NCBI GenBank assembly: GCA_965222215.1
Contig: OZ244931.1
Location: forward strand, 2,108,001-2,172,000
Length of the DNA stretch: 64,000 bases
Source of the DNA: JABJAG01 sp965222215
GTDB lineage: Bacteria > Pseudomonadota > Alphaproteobacteria > UBA6615
Reading direction: 5' to 3'
The notes below the pieces were generated by a model that saw only the letters and a list, made by a program, of their open reading frames with translations, had not been told where the DNA came from and did no database searches. The position numbers and the translations under genes were made by a program. Every line of letters begins with the position of its first letter. The stretch's first letter is position 1. This document shows positions 14,187 to 23,252 of this stretch, in pieces.

Positions 14187-16529
14187 CTAGCCATGAAGCG
14201 CGCGCCAGACCTTCTCGGGCGTGGCCGGCATGTCGATGGTCTTCACCCCGGAACCGGCGAGAGCATCGACGACCGCGTTCATGACCACGGGCAGGGCGCC
14301 GCTGACGCCTGCTTCGCCCGCACCCTTCGCGCCGAGGACGTTGGTCGTGGCGGGCACCGGATGGTCGAGAAACTCGATATCCGGAACCTGGTCGGCGCGC
14401 GGCAGCGCGTAATCCATGTAGGACCCCGTCACGAGCTGCCCTTCGGAATCGTAGACGACGTTCTCCATCAGGGCCTGGCCGATTCCCTGCACGACACCGC
14501 CGTGCACCTGCCCGGCCACGAGCAACGGATTGATGACATTTCCGAAATCGTCCACCACCGTATATCGCACGACCGACGTCTCGCCCGTCGCGGGATCGAT
14601 CACCACTTCGGCGATGTGCACACCGTTCGGAAACGCTGACGGCGCGGTGTCGTGAATCAGGTCGACGTCCAGGCTTTCGGGCAGGCCGTCCGCACCGCCG
14701 AGTTCGCGGGCTTTCGCCGCGAGCTCCAGCAAACCGATGCTGCGGTCGGTGCCGGAAATCCGGAACTCGCCGTCGCTGAACTCGATATCCTCCACGGCCG
14801 CCTCGAGTACGTGCCCGGCCACGGTCTTGCCCTTCTCGATGACCTCGGCGGCGGCCTCGTAGAACGCGCCGCCGGCCGCGATTACGGACCGAGATCCGCC
14901 CGTACCGCCCCCGACCAGAAGTTCGTCGGAATCGCCCTGCAGCAGGTCCAGCTTCTCGAACGGTATGCCCAGCCGCGCACTGACGATCTGGCCGAAGGTC
15001 GCGCGGTGGCCCTGCCCGTAGTCGAGCGTGCCTGAGACCATTGTGACCCGGCCGTCGTCGCCGAAGCGGATACCGCCATTCTCCTTGCCCGCTGGTGCGG
15101 TAACTTCCAGATAGGCGCACACGCCGAGACCCCGCTTTAGCCCACGGGCCTCCGATTTGGAGCGCCGTTTGTCGAAACCGGCATAGTCGCTGGCGGCAAC
15201 GGCCTTCACCAGCATGGGACCGAAATCACCACTGTCGATCACCTGCCCACTGGCGGCGGTGAACGGAAACGCATCCTTGTCGATCAGATTTCGGCGGCGC
15301 AGCTGGATCGGGTCGATGCCCATTTCACGTGCGGCGGTGTCGACCAGCCGCTCCATGATGAAGTTGCCTTCCGGGCGGCCCGCGCCGCGATAGGCACCGA
15401 CATAGACCGTGTTGGTGAACACGCACTTCATGTTCACGTCGATGGCCGGCGTGGCGTACATGCAAGGCAGGTTCTTGCCGATGTTGACGGACTGGGCGAG
15501 CGGCCCGGTTCCGGTGAGATATCCGCCCATATCGGCGAGGCCATGTACCCGCGCGGCGAGGAACTTTCCGTCCTTGTCCAGCGCCAGCTCCGCATCGAAC
15601 TGGCTTGCGCGGCCCTGGTGGTCCGACAGACAGCTCTCGCTGCGGTCCGCCGTCCATTTCACCGGGCGGCCGAGCTGTTTCGCGGCGAGCATGATGACGG
15701 GATACTCGTGATACGGCATGGCCTTCATACCGAACGAGCCGCCGACGTCGCCCGTGAAGACGTGAATCTTCTCAGGTTCGCAGTTGAAAATGGCGTTCGC
15801 CAGGATGTTCCGCATGCCCATCACGCCCTGCGAACACACATGCAGGATATAGCGGTCGTCGCCGGTATCGAAGTCGGCGACCGCGGCGCGCGGCTCCATC
15901 GCCGAGACAAAGCATCGGTTGTTGACGAGGCTCAGCTTCGTGACGTGAGCCGCTTCGTCGAACGCCTTCGCGGTGGCCTCGGCATCGCCCATCTGGAAAT
16001 CGAGACATACATTTCCCGGCGCTTCATCGTGGAGTTGCGGCGCACCCTCGGCGACGGCGTCGTCCAGCGACGTCACGGCGGGCAACGGATCGATATCCAC
16101 CTCGACCAGTTCCGCGGCATCGCGCGCCTGTGCCGCGCTTTCCGCAATCACGGCCACGATGGGCTCACCCATGTGGCGGACACGATCGGTCGCGAGGATC
16201 GGGCGCGGCGGCTTGATCAGCGGCGAGCCGTCCCGGCTTTTGACCGGCAGATTGTTCGGCAGCGTGCCCAGCCCGGCGGCCGCGATATCTTCATGCGTCA
16301 GGACCGCAACGACGCCCGGCGCGCCTTTCGCAGCCGACACATCGACCGATTTGACCTCACCATGGGCAACGGTCGAGCGCACGAAATACGCATAGGCCTG
16401 GCCTTCGAGATTCTTGTCGTCGGTGTAGACGCCCTCGCCCCGCAGCAAGCGCGGGTCCTCGTTGCGGGTGACAGGCTGGCTGACCGCGTACGGCCCCGAT
16501 CCAAAAATTACGTCGTCCACGAAACTCAC
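14187..16529 (-). CDS. Xanthine dehydrogenase-family molybdenum-binding subunit (CoxL-like, form II), apparently orphan
   Basis: The 780-residue product has the aldehyde oxidase/xanthine dehydrogenase a/b hammerhead domain (about 15-130, beginning RNEDPRLLRGEGVYTDD) and the molybdopterin cytosine dinucleotide domain. The active-site region reads VYVGAYRGAGRPEGNFIMER. The AYRGAGR motif marks form II enzymes, whereas true CO dehydrogenases have AYRCSFR. The catalytic Glu region near the end is GAKGAGEAGVSGALP. These enzymes need an iron-sulfur (CoxS) and an FAD (CoxM) subunit, but neither is encoded in the flanks here. GGGGAGTG precedes the ATG. It probably oxidises an aldehyde, purine or N-heterocycle with partners encoded elsewhere. 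Confidence 0.87.
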   Translation of the reverse strand: MSFVDDVIFGSGPYAVSQPVTRNEDPRLLRGEGVYTDDKNLEGQAYAYFVRSTVAHGEVKSVDVSAAKGAPGVVAVLTHEDIAAAGLGTLPNNLPVKSRDGSPLIKPPRPILATDRVRHMGEPIVAVIAESAAQARDAAELVEVDIDPLPAVTSLDDAVAEGAPQLHDEAPGNVCLDFQMGDAEATAKAFDEAAHVTKLSLVNNRCFVSAMEPRAAVADFDTGDDRYILHVCSQGVMGMRNILANAIFNCEPEKIHVFTGDVGGSFGMKAMPYHEYPVIMLAAKQLGRPVKWTADRSESCLSDHQGRASQFDAELALDKDGKFLAARVHGLADMGGYLTGTGPLAQSVNIGKNLPCMYATPAIDVNMKCVFTNTVYVGAYRGAGRPEGNFIMERLVDTAAREMGIDPIQLRRRNLIDKDAFPFTAASGQVIDSGDFGPMLVKAVAASDYAGFDKRRSKSEARGLKRGLGVCAYLEVTAPAGKENGGIRFGDDGRVTMVSGTLDYGQGHRATFGQIVSARLGIPFEKLDLLQGDSDELLVGGGTGGSRSVIAAGGAFYEAAAEVIEKGKTVAGHVLEAAVEDIEFSDGEFRISGTDRSIGLLELAAKARELGGADGLPESLDVDLIHDTAPSAFPNGVHIAEVVIDPATGETSVVRYTVVDDFGNVINPLLVAGQVHGGVVQGIGQALMENVVYDSEGQLVTGSYMDYALPRADQVPDIEFLDHPVPATTNVLGAKGAGEAGVSGALPVVMNAVVDALAGSGVKTIDMPATPEKVWRALHG

Positions 16530-16612
16530 TCCCCAGAACGGAATTCAGGCTACGCGCCCATGATAGCGGCGCGTCGCGACATCGTCGCATGCGAACTCTT
16601 TGAAACCGAGGG

Positions 16613-17662
16613 CTATTCCGCGGCACGTACGGCGTCGTCGCCACCCTCGGCGAAGTGCGGCATAACCTCTTCCGCGACCTGCTGCAGGGCGTCGAATGAG
16701 CCCGACAGGTCGTGCAGGAGGACGTTGCGCACGCCCAGATCGTGCAGCTTGCCGAGACGGTCGACCATTTCCTGCGACGATCCGAGAATCGCACCAGCCT
16801 CGGACACCTCGGTCGGATCGCCACGGTTCTTGTGGCGCGCGGCCGGCACGAAGGTTTTGGACTGGAAACGCGGATCGGTCGCCAGCACCTGGACCTCGGT
16901 CAGGAACTTGCCGCGCAGCACATGCGCTTCCTCGCGCGCCGCATCGTCGTTGGCAACCATCAGGCCGCGCGTGACCGCCACGCGCTCCGGGTCGAATTCC
17001 TCGCCCATCTTGTCCAGTTCGTCGCGGTAGATCGCCACGCTCTCGCCGATGGCCTCAAAAGACGGCACCTGCGCCAACAGCAGATTGAAGCCGTTGCGCG
17101 CCAGGCCTCGGATCGAACCCTCGCTCGCCGCGCCGATCCACATCGGCGGATAGGGCTTCTGCACGACCGGCGGTTCGACAATGATGTCGTTGAAGGTCCA
17201 GCGATCGGACGAATAGGACCAGCGCTCGGTCTCTGTGAACGAGCGCTTCAGGAGCATCACCGATTCTTCGAAAATTTCCTGTGCGTCGCCCATTTCCATG
17301 CCGAAACCATGGAACTCGTTGGCCCGGTAGCCGCGCCCGATTCCGAAGTCGTAGCGGCCCTTTGAAAGCTGATCGATGGTCGCGATCTGTTCCGCCAGCA
17401 GAATCGGATTGTGCCAGGGCACCACGACGACGGCGCTACCGAGCCGAATTTCCGACGTAATCCCGGCAAGGTACGAAATGTAGTTCAGGGTCGCGGAAAG
17501 CTGCGAAAAGCCCGTGAAATGATGCTCCACCAGCCAGGCGCTCGAATAGCCGAGCCGCTCTGCATGCTGGATATATTCGCCATACTCGTGATAGCCGAGC
17601 GCCGCTTCGGTCACGACCTCGCCCGGTACGGCCTGTGCGCCGCCAAACAATCCGAATTTCAT
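16613..17662 (-). CDS. LLM-class flavin-dependent oxidoreductase (luciferase-like monooxygenase), copy 1
   Basis: 349 residues from the ATG at 17662 (MKFGLFGGAQAVPGE), which begins with the usual first beta strand of the bacterial luciferase-like TIM barrel. Family landmarks are the active-site His in AWLVEHHFTGF, LGSAVVVVPWHNPILLAEQIATIDQLS and GRYDFGIGRGYRANEF. This class uses FMN or F420. The luciferase-like monooxygenases oxidise alkanals, alkanesulfonates or limonene-type substrates. The protein is very similar along its whole length to the next gene (17707-18744), so the pair arose by tandem duplication. It lies 44 bases downstream of that copy and is probably co-transcribed. Confidence 0.86.
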   Translation of the reverse strand: MKFGLFGGAQAVPGEVVTEAALGYHEYGEYIQHAERLGYSSAWLVEHHFTGFSQLSATLNYISYLAGITSEIRLGSAVVVVPWHNPILLAEQIATIDQLSKGRYDFGIGRGYRANEFHGFGMEMGDAQEIFEESVMLLKRSFTETERWSYSSDRWTFNDIIVEPPVVQKPYPPMWIGAASEGSIRGLARNGFNLLLAQVPSFEAIGESVAIYRDELDKMGEEFDPERVAVTRGLMVANDDAAREEAHVLRGKFLTEVQVLATDPRFQSKTFVPAARHKNRGDPTEVSEAGAILGSSQEMVDRLGKLHDLGVRNVLLHDLSGSFDALQQVAEEVMPHFAEGGDDAVRAAE

Positions 17663-17706
17663 GAACTTCCTCCGATACCGGGCTCCCGCGGGCACCCGCC
17701 TCTACG

Positions 17707-18744
17707 TTACTCGGCCGCGTTCGCGGTGCTGGTGTCGTCCGCAAAGCCGGGCATGACTTCTTCAGCGAACTGCTGCAGCGCTTCGAACGATCCCGACAGG
17801 TCGTGCAGCAGGATCGTCCGGACGCCTTCGTCGCGCAGGCGCTCGACCCGTTCGCCCATTTCGTCGCTGTCGCCCAGAACGGCGCCATTTTCGGAAATCG
17901 CGTCGGAATCTCCGGTGTTGTCGACCGGGCTGAAAGCCTTCGGTCCCGAAGACTTGTCCTTCGTCAGAACCTGCACCTCGGTGATGAACTTGCCGCGCAG
18001 TACGTGGGCATCGGCGCGCTGGTTATCGTTGTTGGCCACCATCAGGCCGCGCGTCACCGCTACCCGGTCGGGATCGTATGGCTTGCCCAGCTTGTCCAAC
18101 TCATCCTGATAGATACGGATTTTCTCGCCGATGGCTTCGAACGGGGACATCTGGTCAAGCAACAGGTTGAAATCATTGCGCGCAACGCCGCGGATCGAGT
18201 TTTCGCTGCCAGCACCCACCCACATCGGCGGATAGGGCTTCTGCACCACCGGTGGCTCAACGATGATGTCGTTGAATGTCCAGCGGTCCGATTTGTAGGA
18301 CCAGCGCTCGGTTTCGGTGAACGAGCGCTTCAGCAGCGCGACCGATTCCTCGAAAATGTCCTGTGCTTCGCCCATGTCTATGCCGAAGCCGTTGAACTCG
18401 TTCGCCCTGTAGCCGCGGCCAATGCCGAAATCATACCGGCCCTTCGAGAGTTGGTCGATCGTCGCCACCTGCTCGGCGAGCAGGACAGGATTGTGCCAGG
18501 GCACCACAACGACGGCGCTCCCTAATCGTATTTTCGATGTAATTCCAGACAGATAAGAGATGTAATTCAGAGTTGCTGAGAGCTGTGAAAATCCGGTGAA
18601 ATGATGTTCGACCAGCCAGGCGCTGACATAGCCGAGCCGCTCGGCGTGCTGGATGTACTCGCCGTACTCGTGATAGCCGAGCGCCGCCTCGGTGATGACT
18701 TCCCCGGGCACCGCCTGGGCCCCGCCGAACAGTCCGAATTTCAT
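17707..18744 (-). CDS. LLM-class flavin-dependent oxidoreductase, copy 2 (upstream tandem paralogue)
   Basis: 345 residues starting MKFGLFGGAQAVPGEV. The first 170 residues are nearly the same as in copy 1. The divergence is concentrated in a loop around residues 260-300 (SSGPKAFSPVDNTGDSDAIS here, PRFQSKTFVPAARHKNRGDP in the other), which is where substrate-specificity loops of this class are located. HxxFTGF and GIGRGYRANEF are retained, so both copies should bind flavin. The gene leads the pair. GGAACGGG precedes the ATG. A heterodimer, as in bacterial luciferase, is possible but unproven. Confidence 0.86.
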   Translation of the reverse strand: MKFGLFGGAQAVPGEVITEAALGYHEYGEYIQHAERLGYVSAWLVEHHFTGFSQLSATLNYISYLSGITSKIRLGSAVVVVPWHNPVLLAEQVATIDQLSKGRYDFGIGRGYRANEFNGFGIDMGEAQDIFEESVALLKRSFTETERWSYKSDRWTFNDIIVEPPVVQKPYPPMWVGAGSENSIRGVARNDFNLLLDQMSPFEAIGEKIRIYQDELDKLGKPYDPDRVAVTRGLMVANNDNQRADAHVLRGKFITEVQVLTKDKSSGPKAFSPVDNTGDSDAISENGAVLGDSDEMGERVERLRDEGVRTILLHDLSGSFEALQQFAEEVMPGFADDTSTANAAE

Positions 18745-18862
18745 CGTTTCCCGTTCCTTTCGCGCTTCTGGTCAAGCTTACTTAGCAGATTATCAGGGGT
18801 GCCCCCTCATGTCGCCCGAGCGCCCGAAATCTCTCATTATTTGAGACCGAGCCACGCCCCGA

Positions 18863-20092
18863 TCAGGGGTTCAGGCCGTCATAGCGCAACGCGTAAATCC
18901 CCAGATTCTTGTCGGTGATGAAGATGTTGCCGCGCGAATCCACGATCACATCCTCCGTCTGGGCCACCAGCTTCGATGCCGGCAGCAATCCCAGGCGTTC
19001 CGTCGGGTCCGGCGGCAGGAAATAGCCGACTTCGCGCGGCTGCGTCTCCCTGGAGATGTCGTAAATGCGCAGGCCCGCGTTGAAATAGGTCAGGAAACAG
19101 AGATCCTCGCCCTGATAGAGGATGTCCTGGTACTGGGGCTGGTGCTGATTATGGGGCCCGAAACGCCCGCCGCGCTCGCAGAAGGTGCGGTACGGCGCAT
19201 CCTCCGGCGGTACGGGCAGCGGAAACAGCGACATCAGGCGCGGGGCGGTCTCGTCGGAGACATCGACCATCGCGGCGTAGCCCAGCGGTTCCTCGCAGTT
19301 CTCCTTGATCGCCTCGGAATTCACGATCACAACGTCCCGGCCCTGCAGCGGCACGGCGGTGTGGACGGCGATAAACGTCTGGAACGGCGGCGAGAACGGC
19401 AGATCGCTGATCATCGTCGGGTTGGTCTTGTCGGAAATATCCAGCACCACGAACCCGCCCGCGCTGTACGGCAGATACGCGCGGTCGCCTTTCACATAGG
19501 CGCCGCCGTGGAGCATCGTTCCGGGCTTCGTGCCGGCTTCGCCGCCGCCGACGTGCTGGCCTTCCATCCACCAGCGCCCGACCTCGACCGGGTTGCGCGG
19601 ATCCTCGATGTCGACGATCTGCAGGATGTTGCCCTCGTAACCCTCCGGCAGGCCGGTGGCGTAGAGGTAGCGCCCGCCGTCGTAATAGTTGCGGTGGGTG
19701 CCGTAGCCGCCGGTCTTCCAGTGGCTGAGGAGTTCGGGGTTTTCCGGGTCCTTAAGGTCCCAGATCAGGGCGCCCTCGCCCCACGGCTGGCCCTCGACGT
19801 GGCCCCAGCCCTCCATGATCTTTTCCTGCGACGTGATCAGCAGCCCGTCGGCGACCTGCACCTGCAGGGTCCATGTATTCGGCGGACCCTCGACATAGCG
19901 CACGAAACGCGGGTTTTCAGGGTCCGTGACCTCGATGATCGAAAAGCCGGAGTGCCAGAACAGGCCGACATAGAGAAACCAGCGGTCCCCGTCGCGATGC
20001 ATCGCCAGCTTGAAAGCCGGTTTCTTGTCGCAATCGGTGTAGCCAATGGGCGTCACGTTGTGCGCGAATGTCTGTCCTTCCGGAAACGCCAT
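18863..20092 (-). CDS. LVIVD-repeat beta-propeller protein
   Basis: 409 residues built from repeated beta-sheet blades in which a hydrophobic strand is followed by DxxDPxNP turns: EVTDPENPRFVRYVEG, WDLKDPENPELLSHWK, VDIEDPRNPVEVGRWW and LDISDKTNPTMISDLP. The last blade carries IYDISRETQPREVGYF and a terminal VDSRGNIFITDKNLGIYAL. This is the LVIVD pattern of seven-bladed propellers. No signal peptide is obvious, which is odd because many relatives are exported. A possible role is in sensing or as a lactonase-like binding protein. No catalytic centre is visible. The ATG lies 13 bases after a GGGGAGAAAG site. Confidence 0.78.
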   Translation of the reverse strand: MAFPEGQTFAHNVTPIGYTDCDKKPAFKLAMHRDGDRWFLYVGLFWHSGFSIIEVTDPENPRFVRYVEGPPNTWTLQVQVADGLLITSQEKIMEGWGHVEGQPWGEGALIWDLKDPENPELLSHWKTGGYGTHRNYYDGGRYLYATGLPEGYEGNILQIVDIEDPRNPVEVGRWWMEGQHVGGGEAGTKPGTMLHGGAYVKGDRAYLPYSAGGFVVLDISDKTNPTMISDLPFSPPFQTFIAVHTAVPLQGRDVVIVNSEAIKENCEEPLGYAAMVDVSDETAPRLMSLFPLPVPPEDAPYRTFCERGGRFGPHNQHQPQYQDILYQGEDLCFLTYFNAGLRIYDISRETQPREVGYFLPPDPTERLGLLPASKLVAQTEDVIVDSRGNIFITDKNLGIYALRYDGLNP

Positions 20093-20231
20093 CTTTCTCC
20101 CCCGCGTTCATTTGGTTCCCGAGACTAGGTTCGCGACCGGATTGCTGTAAAGCAGCCGCACCGCTTCGCGCTGCACGGCAGACCAGCCTATAGTTCATGA
20201 CACCAGTGTTCATGGGCAGGGGAGATTGAGC

Positions 20232-21101
20232 ATGAGTTCGCATCTGATCGCCGTCATCGGCGCAACGGGCGCCACGGGACAGCATCTCGTGCCACGGCTG
20301 GCCGAGCGGGACCTGAACGTTCGCTACCTGACCCGCGATATCGCAAAAGCGCGAGAGATCATCGGCGACGGACCGGAGATCGTCACGGCCAGCCTCGACG
20401 ACCGGACGTCGCTGGATGCAGCGCTCGAGGGCGCACATACGCTCTACCTCAATTCCGGCCACAGCCCGGCGCTTGAGGACCAGCAGACGAACGCCATCGA
20501 GGCCGCGGTTGAGGCGGGCGTCGAGCGCATCGTGAAGCTGTCAGGCAACATCGATTCCCCCGCGCCGATCCCGGAGGCGCATAAGGCGCTGGAAGGCAAG
20601 ATCGCCGCGACAAGTGTGCGCCACACGTTCCTGCGGCCGAACTTCTTCATGTCCAACCTGTATTACGTCGCAGCCGGCCTGACGCAGGGCGACAGCTTCA
20701 CGAGCGCGATCCCGCGCGATGTGAAGATCAGCATGACGGATCCGCGCGACGTCGCCGACCTCGCCGCCACCGTGCTGGCGGAGGACGACCGGCACGATGG
20801 CCAGGGCTACTACCAGACCGGCAAAGCGCTATCCCTCGATGAAGTCGCGGAGATTTTCAGCGAAGTTCTCGACCGCAAGATCAGATATGAAACCGTTGAC
20901 GTGGAAGCGTGGGAAGAAATGGTCACCAAGCGCGGCCTGCCTTCCTGGCTGATCGAGCATCAGGTCAAGATGATCGGCTTTGCCGCGAACGGCGCGTATT
21001 CCTACGAAACGAATGCCACCGAGGACATCGTCGGGCACCCGAAACGGACGCTCGAGGAGTTCATCCGCGACCACGCGGACGCATTCGCGCGGCGCGACTA
21101 G
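20232..21101 (+). CDS. NmrA-like / atypical SDR NAD(P)-binding protein
   Basis: 289 residues starting MSSHLIAVIGATGATGQHLV, where the GATGATG loop is characteristic of atypical short-chain dehydrogenases of the NmrA/azoreductase-like group. The second motif RYLTRDIAKAREIIG suggests NADP recognition. Downstream, KLSGNIDSPAPIPEAHKALE and RPNFFMSNLYYVA take the place of the classical Tyr-Lys pair, so many relatives are sensors or quinone reductases and not dehydrogenases. The start is the ATG at 20232, about nine bases after GGGGAG. An in-frame TTG six bases upstream was rejected. The 3' end overlaps the convergent enolase-superfamily gene by four bases. Confidence 0.8.
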   Translation: MSSHLIAVIGATGATGQHLVPRLAERDLNVRYLTRDIAKAREIIGDGPEIVTASLDDRTSLDAALEGAHTLYLNSGHSPALEDQQTNAIEAAVEAGVERIVKLSGNIDSPAPIPEAHKALEGKIAATSVRHTFLRPNFFMSNLYYVAAGLTQGDSFTSAIPRDVKISMTDPRDVADLAATVLAEDDRHDGQGYYQTGKALSLDEVAEIFSEVLDRKIRYETVDVEAWEEMVTKRGLPSWLIEHQVKMIGFAANGAYSYETNATEDIVGHPKRTLEEFIRDHADAFARRD

Positions 21102-22195
21102 TTCCGGGCAAACTCCGCCAGGGCGTCGGGGTCGACTTCGACGCCGAGGCCCGCGCCGGACGGCAGTTCGGCCATCCCGTCGACGACCTCGATGCCGTCC
21201 TTCACGATGTCCTTGCGCAGGTATTGCGAGGTGATGCTGACGCCCCACTCGATGGACGGCGCCGCCGCCGCGATCTGGAGCACCGCGGAACTGGAAACGC
21301 TCGATTCCGCGACCTTGCCCGCCACGTTCACATGCATGCCGAGCTCGTCGAAGAGCTCCGTCGCCTGGTGGGCACGTGTCACGCCGCCGAGCTTGATCAT
21401 CTTCAGGCTGCCGCCCTTTGCCGCGCCCATCTCGTGATGCTTGCGGATATCGTCGAAGCTATGGAGCCCTTCGTCCGCGCCGATGGGGCAGGCGGATTCC
21501 TTGGCAATTTTAGCCATGCCCTCAACGTCGTGGCCCATGATCGGCTGCTCGAGGAAGTCCAGCGCCTCGCTCGCGCCGCGCACATAGGCCAGCGCCTCGT
21601 CGATGCTCCAGCCCTGGTTACAGTCCGCCGAGAGCTGGACGCCGCCGTTCACCGCCTTGCGGATCGCGTTGGTGCGCTCGATGTCCTGCTCGACCGGCTT
21701 GCCGCCGACCTTGATCTTCATGTTCCTGACGCCCGCCTGTGCGCGCTCGGTGGCTTCCGCCACGTCGACCTCGATATCGCCCGTCGCGAGCATGTAGAGC
21801 ACCGGAATGCTGGTGCGCTTCGTGCCACCGAGAAGTTCGGCCACCGGAGTCTGCTGCGCCTTGCCGGCAAGGTCGTAGAGCGCCATCTCGATCACGGTCT
21901 TGGCGCTGGCATTGCCGTACATACGCCAGTTCATCTCCGCGAGGTTTTCCTCGAAATCGTTCGGATCGCGGCCCACCATGAACGGCGACAGGAAGTCGAT
22001 GGCGGCGACCATGCTTTCGACGGTCTCGCCGGTCATCGACGGCGACGACGAGGCCTCGCCCCAGCCGACGAGGCCGTCATCGGTCTCGATCCGCGCGAAC
22101 ACGTTCTCGGACACCGCGATTTCCACGCCGGACATCTTGATCGGGCGTGCCAGCGGCAGATCGGCTGCGATCGGTTCGATTTTGGCGATTTTCAT
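21098..22195 (-). CDS. Mandelate racemase/muconate lactonizing enzyme family protein
   Basis: 365 residues with an N-terminal capping domain (about 1-115) and a TIM barrel of the enolase superfamily. Visible catalytic residues are the KxK motif in MKIKVGGK, the first metal Asp in LSADCNQGW, the Glu in DFLEQPI, the third metal ligand in IGADEGLHS and the second general base Lys in LKMIKLGGV. The KxK plus Lys pattern places it in the MLE subgroup (cycloisomerases, o-succinylbenzoate synthases and dipeptide epimerases). No specific substrate can be chosen. The gene overlaps the convergent NmrA-like gene and lies 85 bases downstream of the 3-hydroxyacyl-CoA dehydrogenase gene on the same strand. 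Confidence 0.84.
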   Translation of the reverse strand: MKIAKIEPIAADLPLARPIKMSGVEIAVSENVFARIETDDGLVGWGEASSSPSMTGETVESMVAAIDFLSPFMVGRDPNDFEENLAEMNWRMYGNASAKTVIEMALYDLAGKAQQTPVAELLGGTKRTSIPVLYMLATGDIEVDVAEATERAQAGVRNMKIKVGGKPVEQDIERTNAIRKAVNGGVQLSADCNQGWSIDEALAYVRGASEALDFLEQPIMGHDVEGMAKIAKESACPIGADEGLHSFDDIRKHHEMGAAKGGSLKMIKLGGVTRAHQATELFDELGMHVNVAGKVAESSVSSSAVLQIAAAAPSIEWGVSITSQYLRKDIVKDGIEVVDGMAELPSGAGLGVEVDPDALAEFARN

Positions 22196-22220
22196 GGCGT
22201 TTTCCCTTCTTCCCGGGCCG

Positions 22221-22275
22221 CATCCTTCGTCAAGCTCAGGATGAGGCCCTCATGTTGAGCCTGACGAAACAGGAG
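22221..22275. repeat. Dispersed palindromic repeat, family B
   Basis: CATCCT (22221-22226) and AGGATG (22238-22243) form a hairpin around TCGTCAAGCTC. They are followed by CCCTCATGTTGAGCCTGACG, which repeats in altered order the elements found at 24286-24350. It sits between two co-oriented genes. Confidence 0.7.
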
Positions 22276-22280
22276 GTCCG

Positions 22281-23207
22281 TCAGCTCCGTTTCAGTTCGC
22301 GCGTTTTGGGCCTGGTGCCCGGCGCGTAGTCGGAAACTTCCTCGTTCAGGAACTTCGTCAGCTTCTTCAGGCGTTCGGACGACTGCTTGCGCACCGCGTC
22401 CACATCGCATCCGTCCCAGTCATAAAACCCCTTGCCGGCGGACAATCCAACCTCGCCGCGCGCCACCATATCCTGAATCAGGGGGTTGGGGGTATCGACG
22501 GGATGCAACTCCGGCACGATGGACCGCTGGGCCAGCGCGTGGATTTCCAGCCCGGACGTGTCTTTCTGCTCGATCAGGCCATTCAGGCACATACGCGGAG
22601 CCAGCATCTTGCGCGCCGCCATATCGATGTCGGCCGGCGTCGCGACGCCTTCCTCCACCAGATAGTACGCCTCGTGCAGGATGATGTGCTGCAGCCGGTT
22701 GATCAGAAAACCGACGATCGGCTTGTAGAGCGTGACCGCTTCCTTGCCGGTCTTCTCGACCGCCTCGGCGACCGCATCGACCACCTCTTCCGGCGCGCCC
22801 GGCCCCGCCATCACCTCGGCCACGGCGGTGGTGTCGGCGGGCATGAAATAGTGGATGCCGGTGAACAGTTCCGGGCGCTTCAGACCCGACGCCAGATCCT
22901 CCAGCGACATGCCGGACGTCCCGGTCGCGATGATCACTTCGTCGTCCGGGTATTTGGCCTCGATCTCGGCGAAGACCTTCTGCTTGACCGCCACATCCTC
23001 CGGCACGAACTCGATCACGAGGTCAGGCGCTGCGTCCGGCAGGTCCGCGACCGCCGAGACACCGTCGGGCAGGTCGTCCAGTTCGGCTGCCCGGCTCGAA
23101 CGGACGACGGTGTCGAAGCCCGCATCCGCAAAAGTGGCTGAAACGCCCTTGCCCATGACGCCATAGCCATAGATCAGGACGGTCTGGATAGGTTTTCTGG
23201 CGGCCAT
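22281..23207 (-). CDS. 3-hydroxyacyl-CoA dehydrogenase family protein
   Basis: A 308-residue NAD-dependent enzyme. The Rossmann motif is VLIYGYGVMGKGVSATFADAG, in which GYGVMG replaces the usual GAGxMG. The family segment LVIEFVPEDVAVKQKVFAEI and TGTSGMSLEDLASGL match the conserved E-D-xx-KK and NTS regions. The catalytic His-Glu pair is in ELFTGIHYFMPADTTAVAEV, and the C-terminal domain contains GFLINRLQHIILHEAYYLVE. The length and domain order equal those of 3-hydroxybutyryl-CoA dehydrogenases, but the non-consensus glycine loop suggests a special substrate. It is divergent from the enoyl-CoA hydratase gene, consistent with one CoA-thioester pathway. Confidence 0.84.
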   Translation of the reverse strand: MAARKPIQTVLIYGYGVMGKGVSATFADAGFDTVVRSSRAAELDDLPDGVSAVADLPDAAPDLVIEFVPEDVAVKQKVFAEIEAKYPDDEVIIATGTSGMSLEDLASGLKRPELFTGIHYFMPADTTAVAEVMAGPGAPEEVVDAVAEAVEKTGKEAVTLYKPIVGFLINRLQHIILHEAYYLVEEGVATPADIDMAARKMLAPRMCLNGLIEQKDTSGLEIHALAQRSIVPELHPVDTPNPLIQDMVARGEVGLSAGKGFYDWDGCDVDAVRKQSSERLKKLTKFLNEEVSDYAPGTRPKTRELKRS

Positions 23208-23252
23208 GTACTTTCCCCAAGACAGCAGTTTTTATTATCGGAAAACGGTTTC

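Noticed and set aside
13185..14639. Plus-strand frame of 484 codons.
   Set aside because: It runs opposite to the DMT transporter and the CoxL-like gene and has a composition typical of antisense frames.
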